Source of the DNA: Saururus chinensis
Taxonomy: Eukaryota; Streptophyta; Magnoliopsida; Piperales; Saururaceae
Reading direction: 5' to 3'
Length of the DNA: 64,000 nt
Assembly (NCBI GenBank): GCA_035235625.1
Contig: CP141142.1
Location: 51,191,644-51,255,643, forward strand
Shown: piece after piece, positions 35,901 to 50,400 of the stretch
Layout of the letters: each line of letters starts with the position of its first letter
Numbering within the stretch: the first letter of the stretch is position 1
The notes under the pieces: model-generated
Databases searched by the model: none
What the model saw: the letters and a program-made list of their open reading frames with translations, nothing else
Told to the model about the DNA's origin: nothing
Program-made: the position numbers and the translations under genes

Positions 35901-37084
35901 CTTTTTAGTCTTGGCCGATACGGCCTTCGATGGATATACTTTAGATAAATTTGTATTTGTCACTTATGGGGAAAGGTTTTATCTTCCTAATATATCAGAC
36001 ATGTCTGCGATATCTAATATCTCCAATATTGGAGATGTATATGAGATATTTAGCCATATCTTAGACCCGCCCCCAATTTCTAGCTCCAGGCAGCGACAAT
36101 GTTTATAGACACTCTGAAGCTCCCTTTTTAATACCTCTCTGACACCCGCGACAAATAGCCAAGTTCTCCATTATATACTTTTTTTTTTACTTTTAAGCTT
36201 TAATTAGATTTACACCATCTTGTTCCCCACTTAATCATTGATATTATCTTCAAGCTTGTACCTCTTTACCATTATTGACATTTTTTCCACTTGATATATA
36301 TAATTTATGTTAGTATAAGCGTATTTACACAGTGTTATGATTGTTTGAGATTAGTATTAGGGATTTTAATGTTAATTAGTTTAACAAGATACATGTAAAA
36401 CGTTTTTAGGTTACCAACATTTTTTTCTCAATATCCTCTGATATATCTAATATTTAGGTCACTGATAAAAAATATTGCAAACTATCGCACTGGTAAATAT
36501 TTGGTGCATAAACTTGTTTCTTTTAAGAATGAAGATATGTTTTTGTCAAACATGTCTTGCTTTATTATTATCCTTATCAAAAGAAAAAAACTGTTGCAAA
36601 GGAAAATATGATCAAGGTTTGCAAAATTGGATATTGGTCTCATCTTGGTAATTGAAAGAGACAATATATTCAAAATATGAGGGAAAATGATCTCATTGAC
36701 CAAAAATATATTGTTCACATGTATTTTGATAATCTAAGCACATTATACATTGAAAAGCACTAATGCTATTTGCAAACAATTATGACTATCAAATATTTCA
36801 TTTATTTCTCTCAAATTGCGAGTGCATCCTCTTATTTTCTTCAAATTTGAAACTATTGCAAATCTTAATAGAGTCTAATGTTGATTACAGTGTTTGGAAT
36901 CAAAATTGCCTTGTAGTATGGTCAGTCTCATTGGGTGTGATGGAGAGATGCATTTTAGTATATAGAAGGCAAATTAGTCCAGAAAGTGTTTTTTTGAGTC
37001 TTTAGTTCTTCACATTTTCTTGAAGGAACAAGATCACCTCCAAAAACGAGATAACTACTGTTTTTGTGTGTGTGTGTGTGCATA

Positions 37085-37133
<49 letters not shown>

Positions 37134-39076
37134 GTACATACAATATTGGATACCTTGGTGCCTATTCTTTTGTAGATGATGTAGTTTTAGTTCACAAGTC
37201 TATAGGAGAGTTAAATGTCAAACTAGAGTTGTGGAGGGAAGCTCTAGAATAAAAAGGTTTTAAAATAAGCAAGACGAAGATGGAGTATATGGAATTTAAC
37301 TTTATGGATAGTAGAATTATAGGTAGAACTTTAGTCGAAATAAATGGGTAAAAAGTGTTAGAACAATTTCAATATTTGGGCTCTGTTATCCACATAGGGA
37401 AGTATCATGTTATGACCTTAGAAGAATTGAGAAGGAGAGACAGATTAAAAGAGGAAGTAGGAGAGGAAGAGGAGAGTCGGGGAAGAGAAAAGGGAGATTA
37501 GGGCAAAATAATATTTAATTAATCACTGATTACATAATCCTAAGCCTAAATAGGCTTTGCTAACCTACTGGAGTACATACCCAAAACTATCTTGCTACAT
37601 AAATAAAATAACTGATTACAACTAATCACTAATCCTACGACACTTTCCTAATTGCAATCCCTACTAACTATCCTATTAACATCTTATTAAGGACCATAAC
37701 ACCGGACCATAATATATCACTAATGATGTGGTACATAGGATTAATACGGGGTGGGTAAAATGGAGTCTTGTTTGATACGTGAGTCCTAAATAGTCTTAAA
37801 GGTACCCACAATACTTTATGGAGGAGAATATTAGACACCAAAGAAAAGTTATATAAATAAACTAAATGTTGCTAAAATGAGGATGCTAAGGTGATGCGTG
37901 GAATAACTAAGAAATATAAGATTAGAAATGAGTATATACATAAGAACTTAGGGATAGTACCTTTAGGGGAGAAGTGTAGAGAATGTAGGTTGCATTGGTA
38001 TAGGCATGTACAAAAGAGACTAATGGATGTCTCGGTAAGAAAGTTAAAAGGGTTTTTCATAAATAATGTCAATAGAAGGAGAGGGAGGCCTAAGAGACAT
38101 TGGATAAGATTAATACAGAAGGATATGACTATGCTATTTCTTACAAAAGAATTGATACAAAAGAGGGTAAAATAAAGGCGCAAGATCTATGTCTCCAAGG
38201 GAGAAGGCGCTACTTGATTATGATTATAATTATAATTACAATTATGATTATATATATATATATATAATAATAATATTATATATAATGATGGCGGCTACCA
38301 GCTGCATGTGCAATTGCTGAATGCAGGAGCAGTGTGGATGCAGCTTTTAAGTGAAAAATTGAAGGTGGGTAGGGATATCCAAGTTTCTTGGTATCCGTAT
38401 TGAGCAGTGAAATATTTAACTATGAATGGTCCTAAAGAAAAAACTCAAGTATGGACTTCCTAAAGTTTTATTAAATAATGTTTAGTGTTGTTTTCATAGT
38501 AAACTTTTATCTCTTTTGGTCAAATAGTTTTCAAAATCATGAGTTGAGCGTTTGCAGGTGATAACCGGAGTTCACATGGTGGACGTGTTATCTTAGTAAA
38601 ATGGGGGGAATACACACGGAAGATTGGTATTGATGGAACTGCCGATGCTATAAAAGAGGCTATCAAGTGTGCATTTGGTTTGAGAACTAAACGAGCCTTC
38701 TGGCTGGAGGATGAAAATCAGGTCATTCGCAGCCTTGACAGGATTATGCCCTTGGGGACATATACGCTTCAACTTGACGAAGGTGATACTAGATACATGA
38801 TTAATTGCACTAATTCGCGACTCACTCATGTTATTAACCTTGAATAAACCATCTTTTACAGGAATTACAATTAAAGTTTGTCTTTATGATGAAACTGACC
38901 GTATACCAGTTCAAACTGAGGAGAAGACGCTTTACACTGAAGATGACTTGCGTGATTTTTTGTCTCGTCGAGGATGGACATGTTTACGGGAGTTAACTGG
39001 CTTCAGATGTCTTGATACATTAGATGAACTTCGTCAGGGAGGAATGTATCAGGGTGTGAGAATACTTGGAGAGTAG
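32903..39076 (+). CDS. GT-1: Trihelix transcription factor GT-1
   Basis: Nuclear factor of the trihelix family that binds GT elements (GGTTAA type) of light-regulated promoters. Exons: 32903-33422, 33857-33895, 34766-34897, 38558-38782, 38862-39076; frames close to give 376 residues, against about 406 in Arabidopsis GT-1. The conserved stretch [21 protein letters not shown] starts near residue 45; the trihelix domain spans about 61-145 with its core Trp residues (ETWVQ, KHLWDQ, TDKWRN) and [12 protein letters not shown]. The C-terminal half follows GT-1 through [43 protein letters not shown] and [19 protein letters not shown], the oligomerisation/activation region. The first in-frame ATG is MAMYL; upstream only a GTG is in frame. 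Intron 4 (3.66 kb) holds a LINE fragment and other repeats. The 39-bp exon 2 is small but in frame. Confidence 0.93.
35538..36110. repeat. Repeat-like DNA in GT-1 intron 4
   Basis: Starts with a Stowaway-like end (TACTCTCTTTGTCCTATATT) without a visible partner. From about 35820 to 36070 short words such as GATACATATCGG, GATATACT and CTAATATCTCCAATATTGGA recur in both orientations. The family is not identified and there is no coding sequence. Confidence 0.4.
37066..37132. repeat. (GT)n(AT)n microsatellite
   Basis: A run of alternating GT (37066-37080), then mostly AT dinucleotides (to 37132), lying directly upstream of the LINE fragment in GT-1 intron 4. Confidence 0.95.
37140..38280 (+). 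mobile_element. RTE-like LINE, 3' fragment, in GT-1 intron 4
   Basis: The sense strand encodes the end of a non-LTR reverse transcriptase. [17 protein letters not shown] contains the Y/F-x-DD catalytic box, followed by [24 protein letters not shown] and a QFQYLGS-like stretch. After an inserted segment, the C-terminal region reads [27 protein letters not shown] and [10 protein letters not shown]. The frame is broken by stops and shifts, and the 5' part of the element is absent. The 3' end runs into a TTGATTATGATTATAATTAT-type tail and an AT run, as plant RTE elements do. It is inserted in the same direction as GT-1. Confidence 0.8.
37408..37701. mobile_element. Possible solo LTR nested in the LINE fragment
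   Basis: A 294-bp segment that interrupts the LINE-coding sequence. It begins TGTTATGACC and ends GGACCATAACA, the short inverted TG...CA ends of long terminal repeats. No internal coding part is present, so if the call is right it is a solo LTR fossil of unknown superfamily. I do not see a matching 5-bp target duplication. Confidence 0.4.
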
Positions 39077-41474
39077 AATACAAATGTTACTTAAGATGAA
39101 CAGATGAAGCATGGAAGAGTAATGAATTATTTTGGAGGACCGCATGTAGACTGTTGTTTAACAGATTTGGAAATGTGCTCGTGTTCTTTTCTACCATGGT
39201 TGGAAATCTTGTCTGTGACAACATTTAGTTTAAGCATGCTGGATATCAAATGATAACGCCTTCACCATTGGCCTATGTCATTGAGAGGTGTCGATTAGCA
39301 GCACCTACGGTTATGTATAGTAAATGTGATTACCTGATTTTATATGGAATATCCTTTGTCTCGTCCGCTTCTAGCACACAGACAGGACTAGGGTTCTCTT
39401 TTAATTTTAATTATAATGTGAGGTGGTTTCTCCATGAAAATTGGAACTAGTGGAGGCCATAATTAAGGATGAAAAAACGCTCTATCAAGCTGTTATGAGA
39501 CGATTTTCTGGTGAAATATTCAGAATTATCACTATGACATCACTGTGAAAAAAACTACAATATAATTTTGTAAAAAAAGATATAATTGGAGGTGGACAAG
39601 AATTTGAGGCATTGATGAACAGTAGGGTAATTGCTACATAGCAAATCCCTAGTGGATCTTTCACATGGACAAAGACGATTCTAGATTATTATTTCTTTCA
39701 ATACTATGGATAAAAGTATTTATTAATTTTAATTTTATAATTTTACTAAAATAAAATAAAATTAAAATATGCATTAAACAAAGGTATCCTTTGTAATTGC
39801 AATATATGTTTTTAGAATTATAATAATAAAAAATTATATATACAAATTTTATATTGACCCAAATACACTTATTGTAGACAATTGTAGGTCCAAATTTTAT
39901 AGGCTAAATCTTACCTCATAGGTCAATAAAGACAATATTTTAAAAGACTTTGTATCATAGAACACGTTATTTATATTTAAAATTAATTTGGCCGAGAGAC
40001 TCATTTTATAGAACTCTTTAATAATTTTTTATGGGCGTAAAAAATACACAAATTCAAACATGTATAATATAGACAAAAATAAAAAATTTATTATCATAAA
40101 ATATATTATATAAGTGGGTCTTACAAAAAAAATTCGAGAGAACATAATCATGTAAGATATCATTTTATAGAGTTCATCGAAAGTTTTCTAACAGTAAAAA
40201 AAAAAAAAGCACAAATCCAACTTTAAGAATACAAGATATAACATTAAAAGTTAAAATTAATAAAACCGAAAAAATAAGGTTCATACCATATCAGCCCCTA
40301 ATTTATGTTGACATATGACAACACATCTAAAAAAATCTAAGTAAATAATTTTACTAAAATATTCTCTAATAACATACTAATTCAAACTTGTATTAAAGAA
40401 TATAAAATATGAGTACAATAAGAATTAACTATTAAAGGTAAAAAATGTATGTAAAATAGTCAAAAAAATAAAAATTCTATAGTCAGCTAGTTTACTTTAT
40501 ATAATAGTATAATATAATTCCCAGAAGTAATTATTAACTGGCACGGTAAGTTCACCTGCTCTGAGTCTATGTGCCTCTTTTACAAGTGTACATTCACCTC
40601 TAGAATTGACCCTGGAATGCCCAGCCACTAGTTGCTGTGGTTAAACAAAGCAGAACACTGTCCACTTACGATGCAATGAAACCAGAAAACAACGACAGCA
40701 ACACACAAGGATTTATGCGATCAGCAGTAAGCCTACTTCCACGTCTCACAAATCAATTCACTTTGCTTTGAAAGACCACACAGACAAATACAAGAACTTA
40801 AACCAATGATCACACCTCTCAATTACAAAACAAAAGAAGCCTTAGAATCATTCCTCTCCTAGGTTTCTGTAATGACTGAGCACGGACTGAGAGCAAACTG
40901 ATTGATCGCTTTCGAGCTCAACAGCTGACCTTGCACTTGGTCAATCTGGAAAGATCCTCGCCATTCAACCGGACCGGACAATTCGAGGGATTGATCCTCC
41001 TTTTACCACACAACTTTTCTTCATTCAAACACCTCTCCGATACCTCTCCAAAATTCAGAATCCACTTCCACAACAGATGGCCATAAGTTCATCGCTAGGT
41101 TAATCACAAACTCTTCGGGATTGCACAAGGCAGGAGCCAGCCATCATTATGGGCCCCATCAAAAACAATTTATCGGACGAGATTTCCCCCTTGTTATTTT
41201 TTTCTGAAAATTACCACCTAACAACATCTTGTTGGCCGTTTTTTTTTTCACTTCTTTCTGAATTCTGTTAGAGGTGATTGCATATGATCTCTAACCTATA
41301 ACTTCTGGCCAACAGCAATTAAGAGAAACGGCTATACAGCATAAAATTTTACCAGCACTTACATGCTAGTTCCTCGCCTGTGGCTTTTGCCAAAGGAAAC
41401 TCTTTGACGAAAAAAAAAGTAACGTACAATTGACACCTTTCCTGCAAGGAGTTCCTCTCTTCTGCTGATAACTG
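39077..41474. other. AT-rich intergenic DNA between GT-1 and TTI1 3' ends
   Basis: Convergent gene ends. From 39.5 to 40.5 kb the sequence is very AT-rich with no open frames. From about 40555 to 41230 it changes to a more balanced composition (see LTR-like entry). No gene is seen. Confidence 0.6.
40555..41230. mobile_element. LTR-retrotransposon-derived fragment (probable solo LTR)
   Basis: Contains ACACACAAGGATTTATGCG followed by CCTACTTCCACGTC, a word order common in LTRs of dicot and other angiosperm retrotransposons (Copia type in particular). The segment has different composition from its flanks and no coding region of its own. The boundaries are estimates; one end may be the CTAACAACA near 41225. 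A degraded fossil. Confidence 0.4.
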
Positions 41475-44400
41475 TTATGATAATTTTTCTACAGAATTGA
41501 GCCTCTGAAACACTATTTCTACTGATGATAGATTAACATCAAAACCAAGATTCTCACCACCATACAGCACATACAGGTAGTCTTTTGTAGATAGAGGAGG
41601 GGGTAATATTCGAGATACATCTGGAAAGTACGGAGAGGGTGGTAATAGCTGTTCCTTTTTGGAAGAATAATAAACATCAGCAACCAAAAGCCAGATTAAG
41701 TCTGGGTCCATGCATGCAAGTGCCAACAAAGTATTTATGGCAGCTTCACGGAGGCTGCTGATTCCACTGCAAGCAATGCCAACAACAAGGCCGCTGATCT
41801 TTTTTATCACAGCTTCAAATGCAGAAGAGCTTCTCTTGTTCCTAGATATTTCAGCAATCATGTTGAGGGCAGCCAGCTGGACCTTCACAGATGACACTTC
41901 TGCCATGGATTCTTCAGAAGATTCGGATGTGCCTCTATAAGGTAGGAGTATTGGTTTTTTCTCATCTTTGGACCTAATGTTTCTCCGAAATGGGGAAGTT
42001 GATAAGAGTTTCCAGAAGTGTGGCCCATCTGTATGAAATCGCCGGGCAAAGAAAGTTCCGCCACAGACATTTATAACATTGCTCACTACAGCCAAACATC
42101 TCCTGATGGCCTGAAATTGAAAAAGTTGATTATTTTCATTGCAGCAGGTAAGATATAAGTGACTCTGAAAGAAAAATCCTATTGTTCACACCAGCACATT
42201 AATATTTCTACATAGATTGTAAATTATTGAAGAGTTACCAACACGCAACTCAACACAATAAAACTCCCAAACACGTAAATCAGTGATCTGTTTTTGCTAA
42301 AGGTAATCTTTCTATCTTTTTTTAAAAAATTAATGGTTTTCAGATCATAGTTTCAGCATAAAACTACTTTTGCCTTGGAAAATCTGAAATAATGAAAGAA
42401 GGTACCTACAAACAAAAGGTACCAAATAATTATGTACTCACCAAGAAATTTTTACTTCTGAGACACTGAACCAGGTATGGCCAAATTTTGTTCATTGCTG
42501 GAAGCAATATGTTCTCATCAACTCCATCATCAGTTGTGTCTGTATCATCTTCAAGATCATGTGATGAGCATAACTGAATTGCATGTCTAATTGCCTCTTT
42601 ACTTTCAATCTCATACCTATAAGCTTCCTCAACTTTCGCCAATGCGGAAATTCCATCCTAAGTACATCCCTCCAAAGCATTATTAATAGAAATAGATCAA
42701 AATAGTTACACTGCGCATGCTTTATGTAAAAAAAGTATCTACTTCAGAAGAAAATATCCAAAAGTATTCTATTACTTAGAATTAGTGCAACATTTGTTTA
42801 AACTGCACAACATAGTGGCATCAGTGGAAGACTTCTATATTATTCAACAGCTGCTTTTTACTACGCCAACTTTGGGCCATTAATCAAGTGTAAACTGACA
42901 GCTGCAGTTCCAATTTCAACTAGATCACCAATCTCCCCCACCATTAAACATGCGTCCTGTACATTTGTTCAAATTGCAAGGTACCATGATTGACAAGCTA
43001 AACATTTTTCTTCATTTTTCATGTTAAAAGTTCTCTACAACTAGGAACAAAACATTGTTCAAAAAGAATACCCGAAAGTTATAATTGATAAACACAAGTC
43101 TCTAAAGTGATAAATTTTGTCATAAAATATATAGCCATCAAATAGTTTCAAAGCTGGATCCCATCATTTCTGCTGGCATAGTAACACAGATAACACCCCA
43201 AAAACACAAAGACAACACACAAGGACACAAAGATATATGTACACAAACGGCCACCCTTACAAACAAATACTACACCATCATATCATATCCACAGCCCACA
43301 ACTCCATGGTCATGTAGAGAGTAAAATACCTCAATTATGCCTAGGGCAACAAGGCACATGGCTTCATTTAGTGAAGCTACTAAAGGGGTCACTGCCATTA
43401 AGCATGATCCGGTGACAGATGCAAGAATTCGTCTGTGCCTTCTTGACTCAGCTAACTTAAGTAGCATCTCATCCAACTGTTCATCTTGAAGGTCATAATC
43501 ATCAGAGCTCATGGATGGTTCACCACAAGCTAAGATACATAACATCAATCATGACAATGTGTTAACGAGAGATTACTGAGAATTCAACCTATGTTAATAT
43601 ATAAATAAAAATTGAACAATTATTTTCCACATGTTTCATTTAATTTTTCTCTCATCTGTAATAAATAAAAATTGTAAGACTGAACTGCTAACCAGCTATA
43701 GAATTCTTACGTGTGATCCTTCCCACCCTCCTTTCTAGTTCAGATACAATAGACTTGACATATTTGGAAAAATATTTCGCTTCGTCAAGCACTACAGAAA
43801 CCTCATTCCTTGAAGCTTTACATATTTCAGCCATGGCCTATAGAGAAGTATACCAATTAATAACTAAGAAATAACTCTGTAAAAACAACTTGACATATAT
43901 ACATATAACATACAACAACATAAGCATCACTAGCCTTCTCACTAATATCAATCAATGAAGAGAACTGTTAAAATTATCTGTCAAATTTCACATGCAATCT
44001 ACAATACACCCTACAAAAATTCTTTAAATATTGAAGATCCTCTTTCCTAATTTTGTATGGGAACTCATAATTAGATAAGATTCAGTATGAAATAAAGAGT
44101 CTTCACTAAAACTCGTGCATTACCATGCACTAGTAAAATATCATTTAGAACATATGCAAACTGAAAACTGCAACCTTCATAAATGGAATTGTCAATTGAG
44201 GATGCTGACGACGACCAAGAATCTCAAGCTCCATTGAAACAGACCGCATCTGCAAAAAAATACAACGTTATGGAAATCCTTTTCTGTATAGTAATTCAAG
44301 ACCTAGTGATGTAAAAAAATGCAATATTGAAATTTAAATAGAACTGCTAGTTGTAATCGGCAACATGGAAACTATATCATCATTTAACTCTTCTTACAAT

Positions 44401-47400
44401 CAAAACAATAATCCAAAATCCTTGTGAGAACATCATGGAAAATGTTCTATGGTGGAAGCCATTCCCGATGCAAAACTCGCAGGAAGGAAAATGAGATAAG
44501 CTCATCATTTTCATCATACACATTTGCCATTTATTTGGTATCAGCTTGGATAGATGAAGGTTGCAAGAGAAACATTAATATGTCATCCTCCACAGTAGCA
44601 TTGATAACAATAGATCTAATTTGCTTTTGCATGGAAGCATGACATAAGAACTGTCAGTGTGGATAAAAAGACTAACACTTCTTTACATTATTAAAATAGA
44701 TGTGAAATGAAACAGCCAGATTGCTCAGCCAATGTCCGAAAACTCAAAAACTAATATTCTAAACAGTGCTCTATGCGCTTGAGGTGAGGCATTGTAGAAA
44801 CGCCTCCAATGCATTGGTACAAGGCATAGAACACACACCTTGAGGTGATTAGACAACACTAAAATTTTCTATAGAATATAAAGTTATTTTTTACTTTTTT
44901 CTAAGTTTTATACATACTATATACAAAAAATGTGAGACTGATGCCTCAGGCCTTGAAGGTTATGCATCATGCCTTGAGGCTTATGCCTCATCTATTTCAA
45001 TGCAGAATACCTCACCTCACACCAAATGCCTCACACTTTTTAAAACATTGCTTAAACTTTAAGCAAAACTACTAGTATCACGATAAATTAGATTAAAGAA
45101 AACTAAATACAGAATCAGGAGATAACATTTTGGATGGTTGATAAACAAGTGGAAATTGTACATTCACGAGCCGTAGTGGAACATTTTTCACTATTTAGAA
45201 TCAGCTCCTTAATATGATTTATTATAAGCACACAAGCCTCTCAGCACATTTTGCAGTTCTACAATCATCTGGCTGATCTCTGCATTCAACACAATGATGC
45301 TATGGACCTATAACTGTCTTGCATTCTCCAATACGTCACACACACATACATATAGAGAGAGTAGAACATACATAGTAGTACGAAGAGAAACAAGATCCTT
45401 ACACGCCTTATTTTATGTTTAAACAGCTAAAAGAATTGATCTAGCAATAAAGATAAGATATAATAACGCAATAGTAATTAGTATTAGCACGACTAAGAAT
45501 ATTATATTACTGGCTCCTCCAATAAAGGCATTATTTCATGTGCTACGCCAATGTAGGAAAGTATTGCAGTAAGCACATATGGCATCTGTGGGTTGAGATC
45601 AAGATGTCGCAGTTGTCGACATAATGAATCAATTATGTAGTCCGAATTTGCAACAACTAATTGCCTGACCTGCAGTAAAGAAAAAAAATGATAAAGAGTA
45701 TATGTAAGATAAATGCTGAGATTTACTGTTCAAACAGGACTTACGGTAGGATGGCCAGAGGATGAAGCCAGCACATGTAAGACACCATCTGCAGCAGTTC
45801 TTACTTGGTTGTTGGAGCAAATAAGATTCTCAAGTAAGAGATATAAAGTAGCATGTAAAAATCCATCTTCTGAAAATTCTTTCCCAAGAGTGATACCAAA
45901 CACTCCTATTCCATCAATTATCACCTGTTTAGTGGAAATTATACCTGTCAATATCAAAATAACATAGCCCCTAGACCTACACATATATAAGTTTAGGTAA
46001 TCATCTGCATGGCATGTTTTGATGACAACATAAAGTGACATATTTATGCCGCATGCTCAAAAACTCTCTTGACTTTGCTCGGTGTAGAATTTACCCCCAA
46101 TTTACCCCCAAAGCCAACATACGCTTTCAAAATTTCAATTTAAGGCTGCAACTTTCCATCCTCAGATGGAGGTAGCTGACATATGTGAAGGGGGGAAAAT
46201 TTGGTGGGAGGGGGCTACTTATTATTGGACTATATCTCGCATGGGACCACCCTTGAGCCAATAGCGAAAGAGTCAATGCAAACTTTTGCAGGGTGTCATT
46301 TTCCCCAATGTATAATGGTCAAGTTTGGACATGAATAACTGCAAATTTACAGTGTGCTGCATCCTCACTGGAAACAAACTTCTCCACAGGCCTACCTGGT
46401 GCAAGGTTGCAGCGTCTTGGAAAAAATGCAAACTTGTATACCCTTTTTCTGCATCCTGAGTTAACCCCATAGACTGTTGATCTGTTGGTAGCTTCCAAAC
46501 TTCAGAAGATGCATATTCATGTAAAATACTTCCAACACAATCAGTAACATGATTCCTAAAAACCCCTTCTTGGGAAATCTTCCAGATTGGCTCATTAGGA
46601 ACATTACTCACTTGCTCATTGTATTTGCCATTCTTTCGGGATTTCTTGAAGATGTTTGCAAAGGAATCCAACGATTTATGTGATAAACCAAACATGATTT
46701 CGCTAAGAACACACATACTGGTACTCGCTTCACGAAGCAACTGTCCAGACCTGTTTCTTATATACCAAGAGTTCCAACTTTCTTTACTGTATTCTCTCAT
46801 TCGAAGCTCCAAAACCAATTTACGGACAGAATCCAGCAGAATGTCCGTAAGAATTGATAAAGATATTTCATTTCTGAGATCTAGACATGCATTGCAAAAA
46901 AAGAGACAGACATCATGAGAATACCGTGGAAGTAAAAACAATACAAGTGCAGGAGAAATGAAGAGGCATAGGAACCTGCCATTGAGGATAGCCCAACAAG
47001 TCTGAGTATTCCAGCAAGGACCTTGTACAGTTTCTGACAGCCCACATGAACAAACCAAGGAGGCGCACGTGGAAGAACATAATAATTAGGTAAGCTTTCA
47101 AGAGAAGTTTTCACATTAATTTGGTCATCACTGCTTAAGCAACTTCCAGCTTTTAATTCAGAAATAGAGCTCAAATAAGTGACTTGATTCTGCCTTCCTG
47201 AAACAAGTGTGCTAATGGAGCCAGCAAACAGTGAGTTGTGACTCAGTGATAGGGTCAGTACATTCAAAAAATGAGCAGCTTCTACCTGTAAAACCATGCA
47301 TGTACATATGTTCACTCAATAAATATATAAGATTAATTTACATAAATTGACTACTAGTAACGTAAGCTAACATATAAATCCACAGCAGGTGACAGTTTAT

Positions 47401-50400
47401 CACACTGTGCATCATGTACAGTATGCATGTTAATCAACAGATACATCAATTTCCATAAAAAAGAATCACCAACAAAAAAGACACTGTTATTCTGTATAAG
47501 AACTGAGACGAAATCTATGTTTTCATGGATATTATCCATTTGGATGAACGCACTCAAAATCTGCATATTTCAAATTTACATTCATTTTTTAAGAAAAAAC
47601 TGAAGTTTACAGCATAACATAATTTTTTCTTCGAGACATCTGATGTAACTTTTTGACTAAATGCTAGTTGGGTGCAAACTGCGCTAAAGCATCATGCTAA
47701 AATCTTGAGACATGCTCTAGGCACAAGGTAATTAGAAGCTGAACAAGAAACGATTACAGAGAATAGTTTAAACTAGCATATGAGAGAGAGAGTGTGTGTT
47801 TAAATTCATTCCTAAGTGATCTTGAACACAAAGATATAGGATGAACAATTAAAACAGATTTTACATGCACCTATGCCAAGTCCTTTTCTAGCTTGCTTTG
47901 CAACACAAACATTTGAAAGGAATGAAATAAAAGTCACAAGCATGATCACTTGAGGAACATTTCAGTAATTGGTTCACACTAGCATCTGAGAGAGAGAGAG
48001 AGATTGGCTTCCTTATTCCAATAATCCTATGTGATCTAGAACATAAAGATATAGGATGAACAATTGAGGCAGATTTTACATGCACCTAAGCCAATCCTTT
48101 TCCAGCTTTTGCAACACAAATAATAGAAAGGAATGTAATAAAACAATCAAAAGGATGGCCAATTGAGGAAAATTTTACTCACAGTCGCACTACTGTCAAC
48201 TCAATAAATCCAATGACATTTTTTCTAGGATTATCATTAAAACATAATTATCCTAAAACTGCCTTGACAGAAGAAAAAAATTATTTCTAGGTAGCTAATT
48301 TTGTAGAATCATAATTGGAACTTAAATGCAGAACTTCATCTGATATGACTCTTTGGAACTTAGGAAATGTGCCTAAATAAATGGCATTGACATGTAGGAT
48401 AATAAAGTATTCTCACAATAAAGAATAAACAGTGCAAACAGGCATTTCATACTTTCTGGTGATGAAGGTATAAAGGCAGAACTTGAAGAAGAAAATGATA
48501 AGAAAATTTTACTCACAGGGGATGAAAGAAGGTGCCTAAGAAGAAGTTGAGGGCCTGTGTAATATATTACTACAAGTAGCTTTTGAGCATGTGATAGTGC
48601 AACAGTTTCGTCACTCCCAAGCACCAATCTTGGCAGTTTCTCAACCAGGCTGCATGAGTGATAAACAAGATTTAGATTGAAAATAACTGTATATCATATG
48701 TTAGAAATAGATCCAGCGCAATTGTCCATATGAGAAAATTAGTAAAGATAATAAAAAAGCTTTAGACAAGGTCACCTGCTAAATAGGTCTAACAGCTCAG
48801 TTTCACTAATAATTTTTTCTTCACTCATAAATACATGTCCAAGTACGTCATGTGCAGTTGCAGAAATATCCACAAAATCATCACAACTCAGAACACACAA
48901 GCACTCCTGCAGTCATAAGCATAATTTCCCAGTGAGATATCATGTAACTCTTGGGGACAGTGAATCACACTAAATAGACATAATCTATAATTTCATACTT
49001 GAAATTTTTAACAAAAAAGATTACTGGATATTTTGTGGCCAACATCCATTAAATGGTCATACAGACAATTTACTCCTAGAAAATGAGTCATCTGCACATG
49101 ATCTTCTGTTACAACTATGGAAGCATGAATGACAGTAAACTTAGACTTACTAAAAGCATAAGCTTGCTTCCCTTCAGAGTGTCAGTGCATTTCATTAGTA
49201 GCCCATGAATAGCATGTACAAGTCCTTTCCTCACTTTCTTTGCAGGATGAACACAAATCTGAAAACAAAAAAATTGTTGCGCATCAACATACAAGGCCAT
49301 GAAGGGCAAAACTATTATCTCAATACTGTGGAACATAGACATACATGTGGGAAAGACGAAGATAGAAGTTTGTCCACGCGTGCAGAAGTTTCCTCAAGCC
49401 ATTTCTTTGTACGATCTACGTGAAGAGATCTTTCAGCATGTCCAAGACTGAACCTTTCTCTTTCAGCACTGATGTCAGAAGTAATGGAGCAAGATTGCTG
49501 AAGTCTTTCTCCACTGTCCACACCAGCAGGCAAGTTCCGAAGGGTCTCAAGAATAAAGTGGGAGGAATTTTCTTTATCACAATTTGATGCAGAATTTAAG
49601 TTCACAGAGATGTCGTGGCTGTCAGCGTTTGCCTCATCACCCAAGACTATTATGAGGAACTCTGCTAGGCCTCTTATCGCATTGTCAAGGCTTTCCGTAC
49701 TTCCAGCTGCACCACTTATCATATTTTTTGAGACGTGCAGAACTTTTGTGAACTGGCTCACAACACCAGGTAGAAAGAAAGCCAATGCATCTGCAGTACC
49801 AACCTATTTAAAAAAGGACCAGAAAAGCACCAAGCCATTGCATCATTCTCAGAAGAAGCGAAAAGAGTTTTCTATATATATCAATTCGTAAGCAAAATCT
49901 GTCAAAACTGCCAAACCCGTCTTAGAAGAAAAAAAAACTGCTAAACTTGGGTAGGAAAAAAAAATTGCCATACCACTCACAAACAGCTGAGTCTTTCTAC
50001 GTAGCATTGTAAGGTTACCTTTGCAACAAGCACTCGGAGTGTGACAAATGATTCTGCACGCACTTTTGAACTTCCATGAAGTCCTCTATCTGCCTCAGTG
50101 TTAGCAATCTTGCATTGGTAAACAACAAAAGCATTTTACACAGTCTAGACAGTTAAAAGAAGGTTAACCAAATCAAACACAAAAATCAGCATGCAAGCCA
50201 AAACTTTGCCTGCCTGTAAAAGAAGAGACAGCCAGTGCCCAATTGCAGGAGAAGCATCTTGTGACTGTAGAAAAGCAAGTAAGCATTCATCTGATTTTGG
50301 AGAATGACAACAAGGATCCACGAGCAGTGTCTTTAGATGCTTGCCTAATAAAAAAGCAGGCAAACTGCTGATTCTCTTGCACAAACAAATCTCAATAGCG

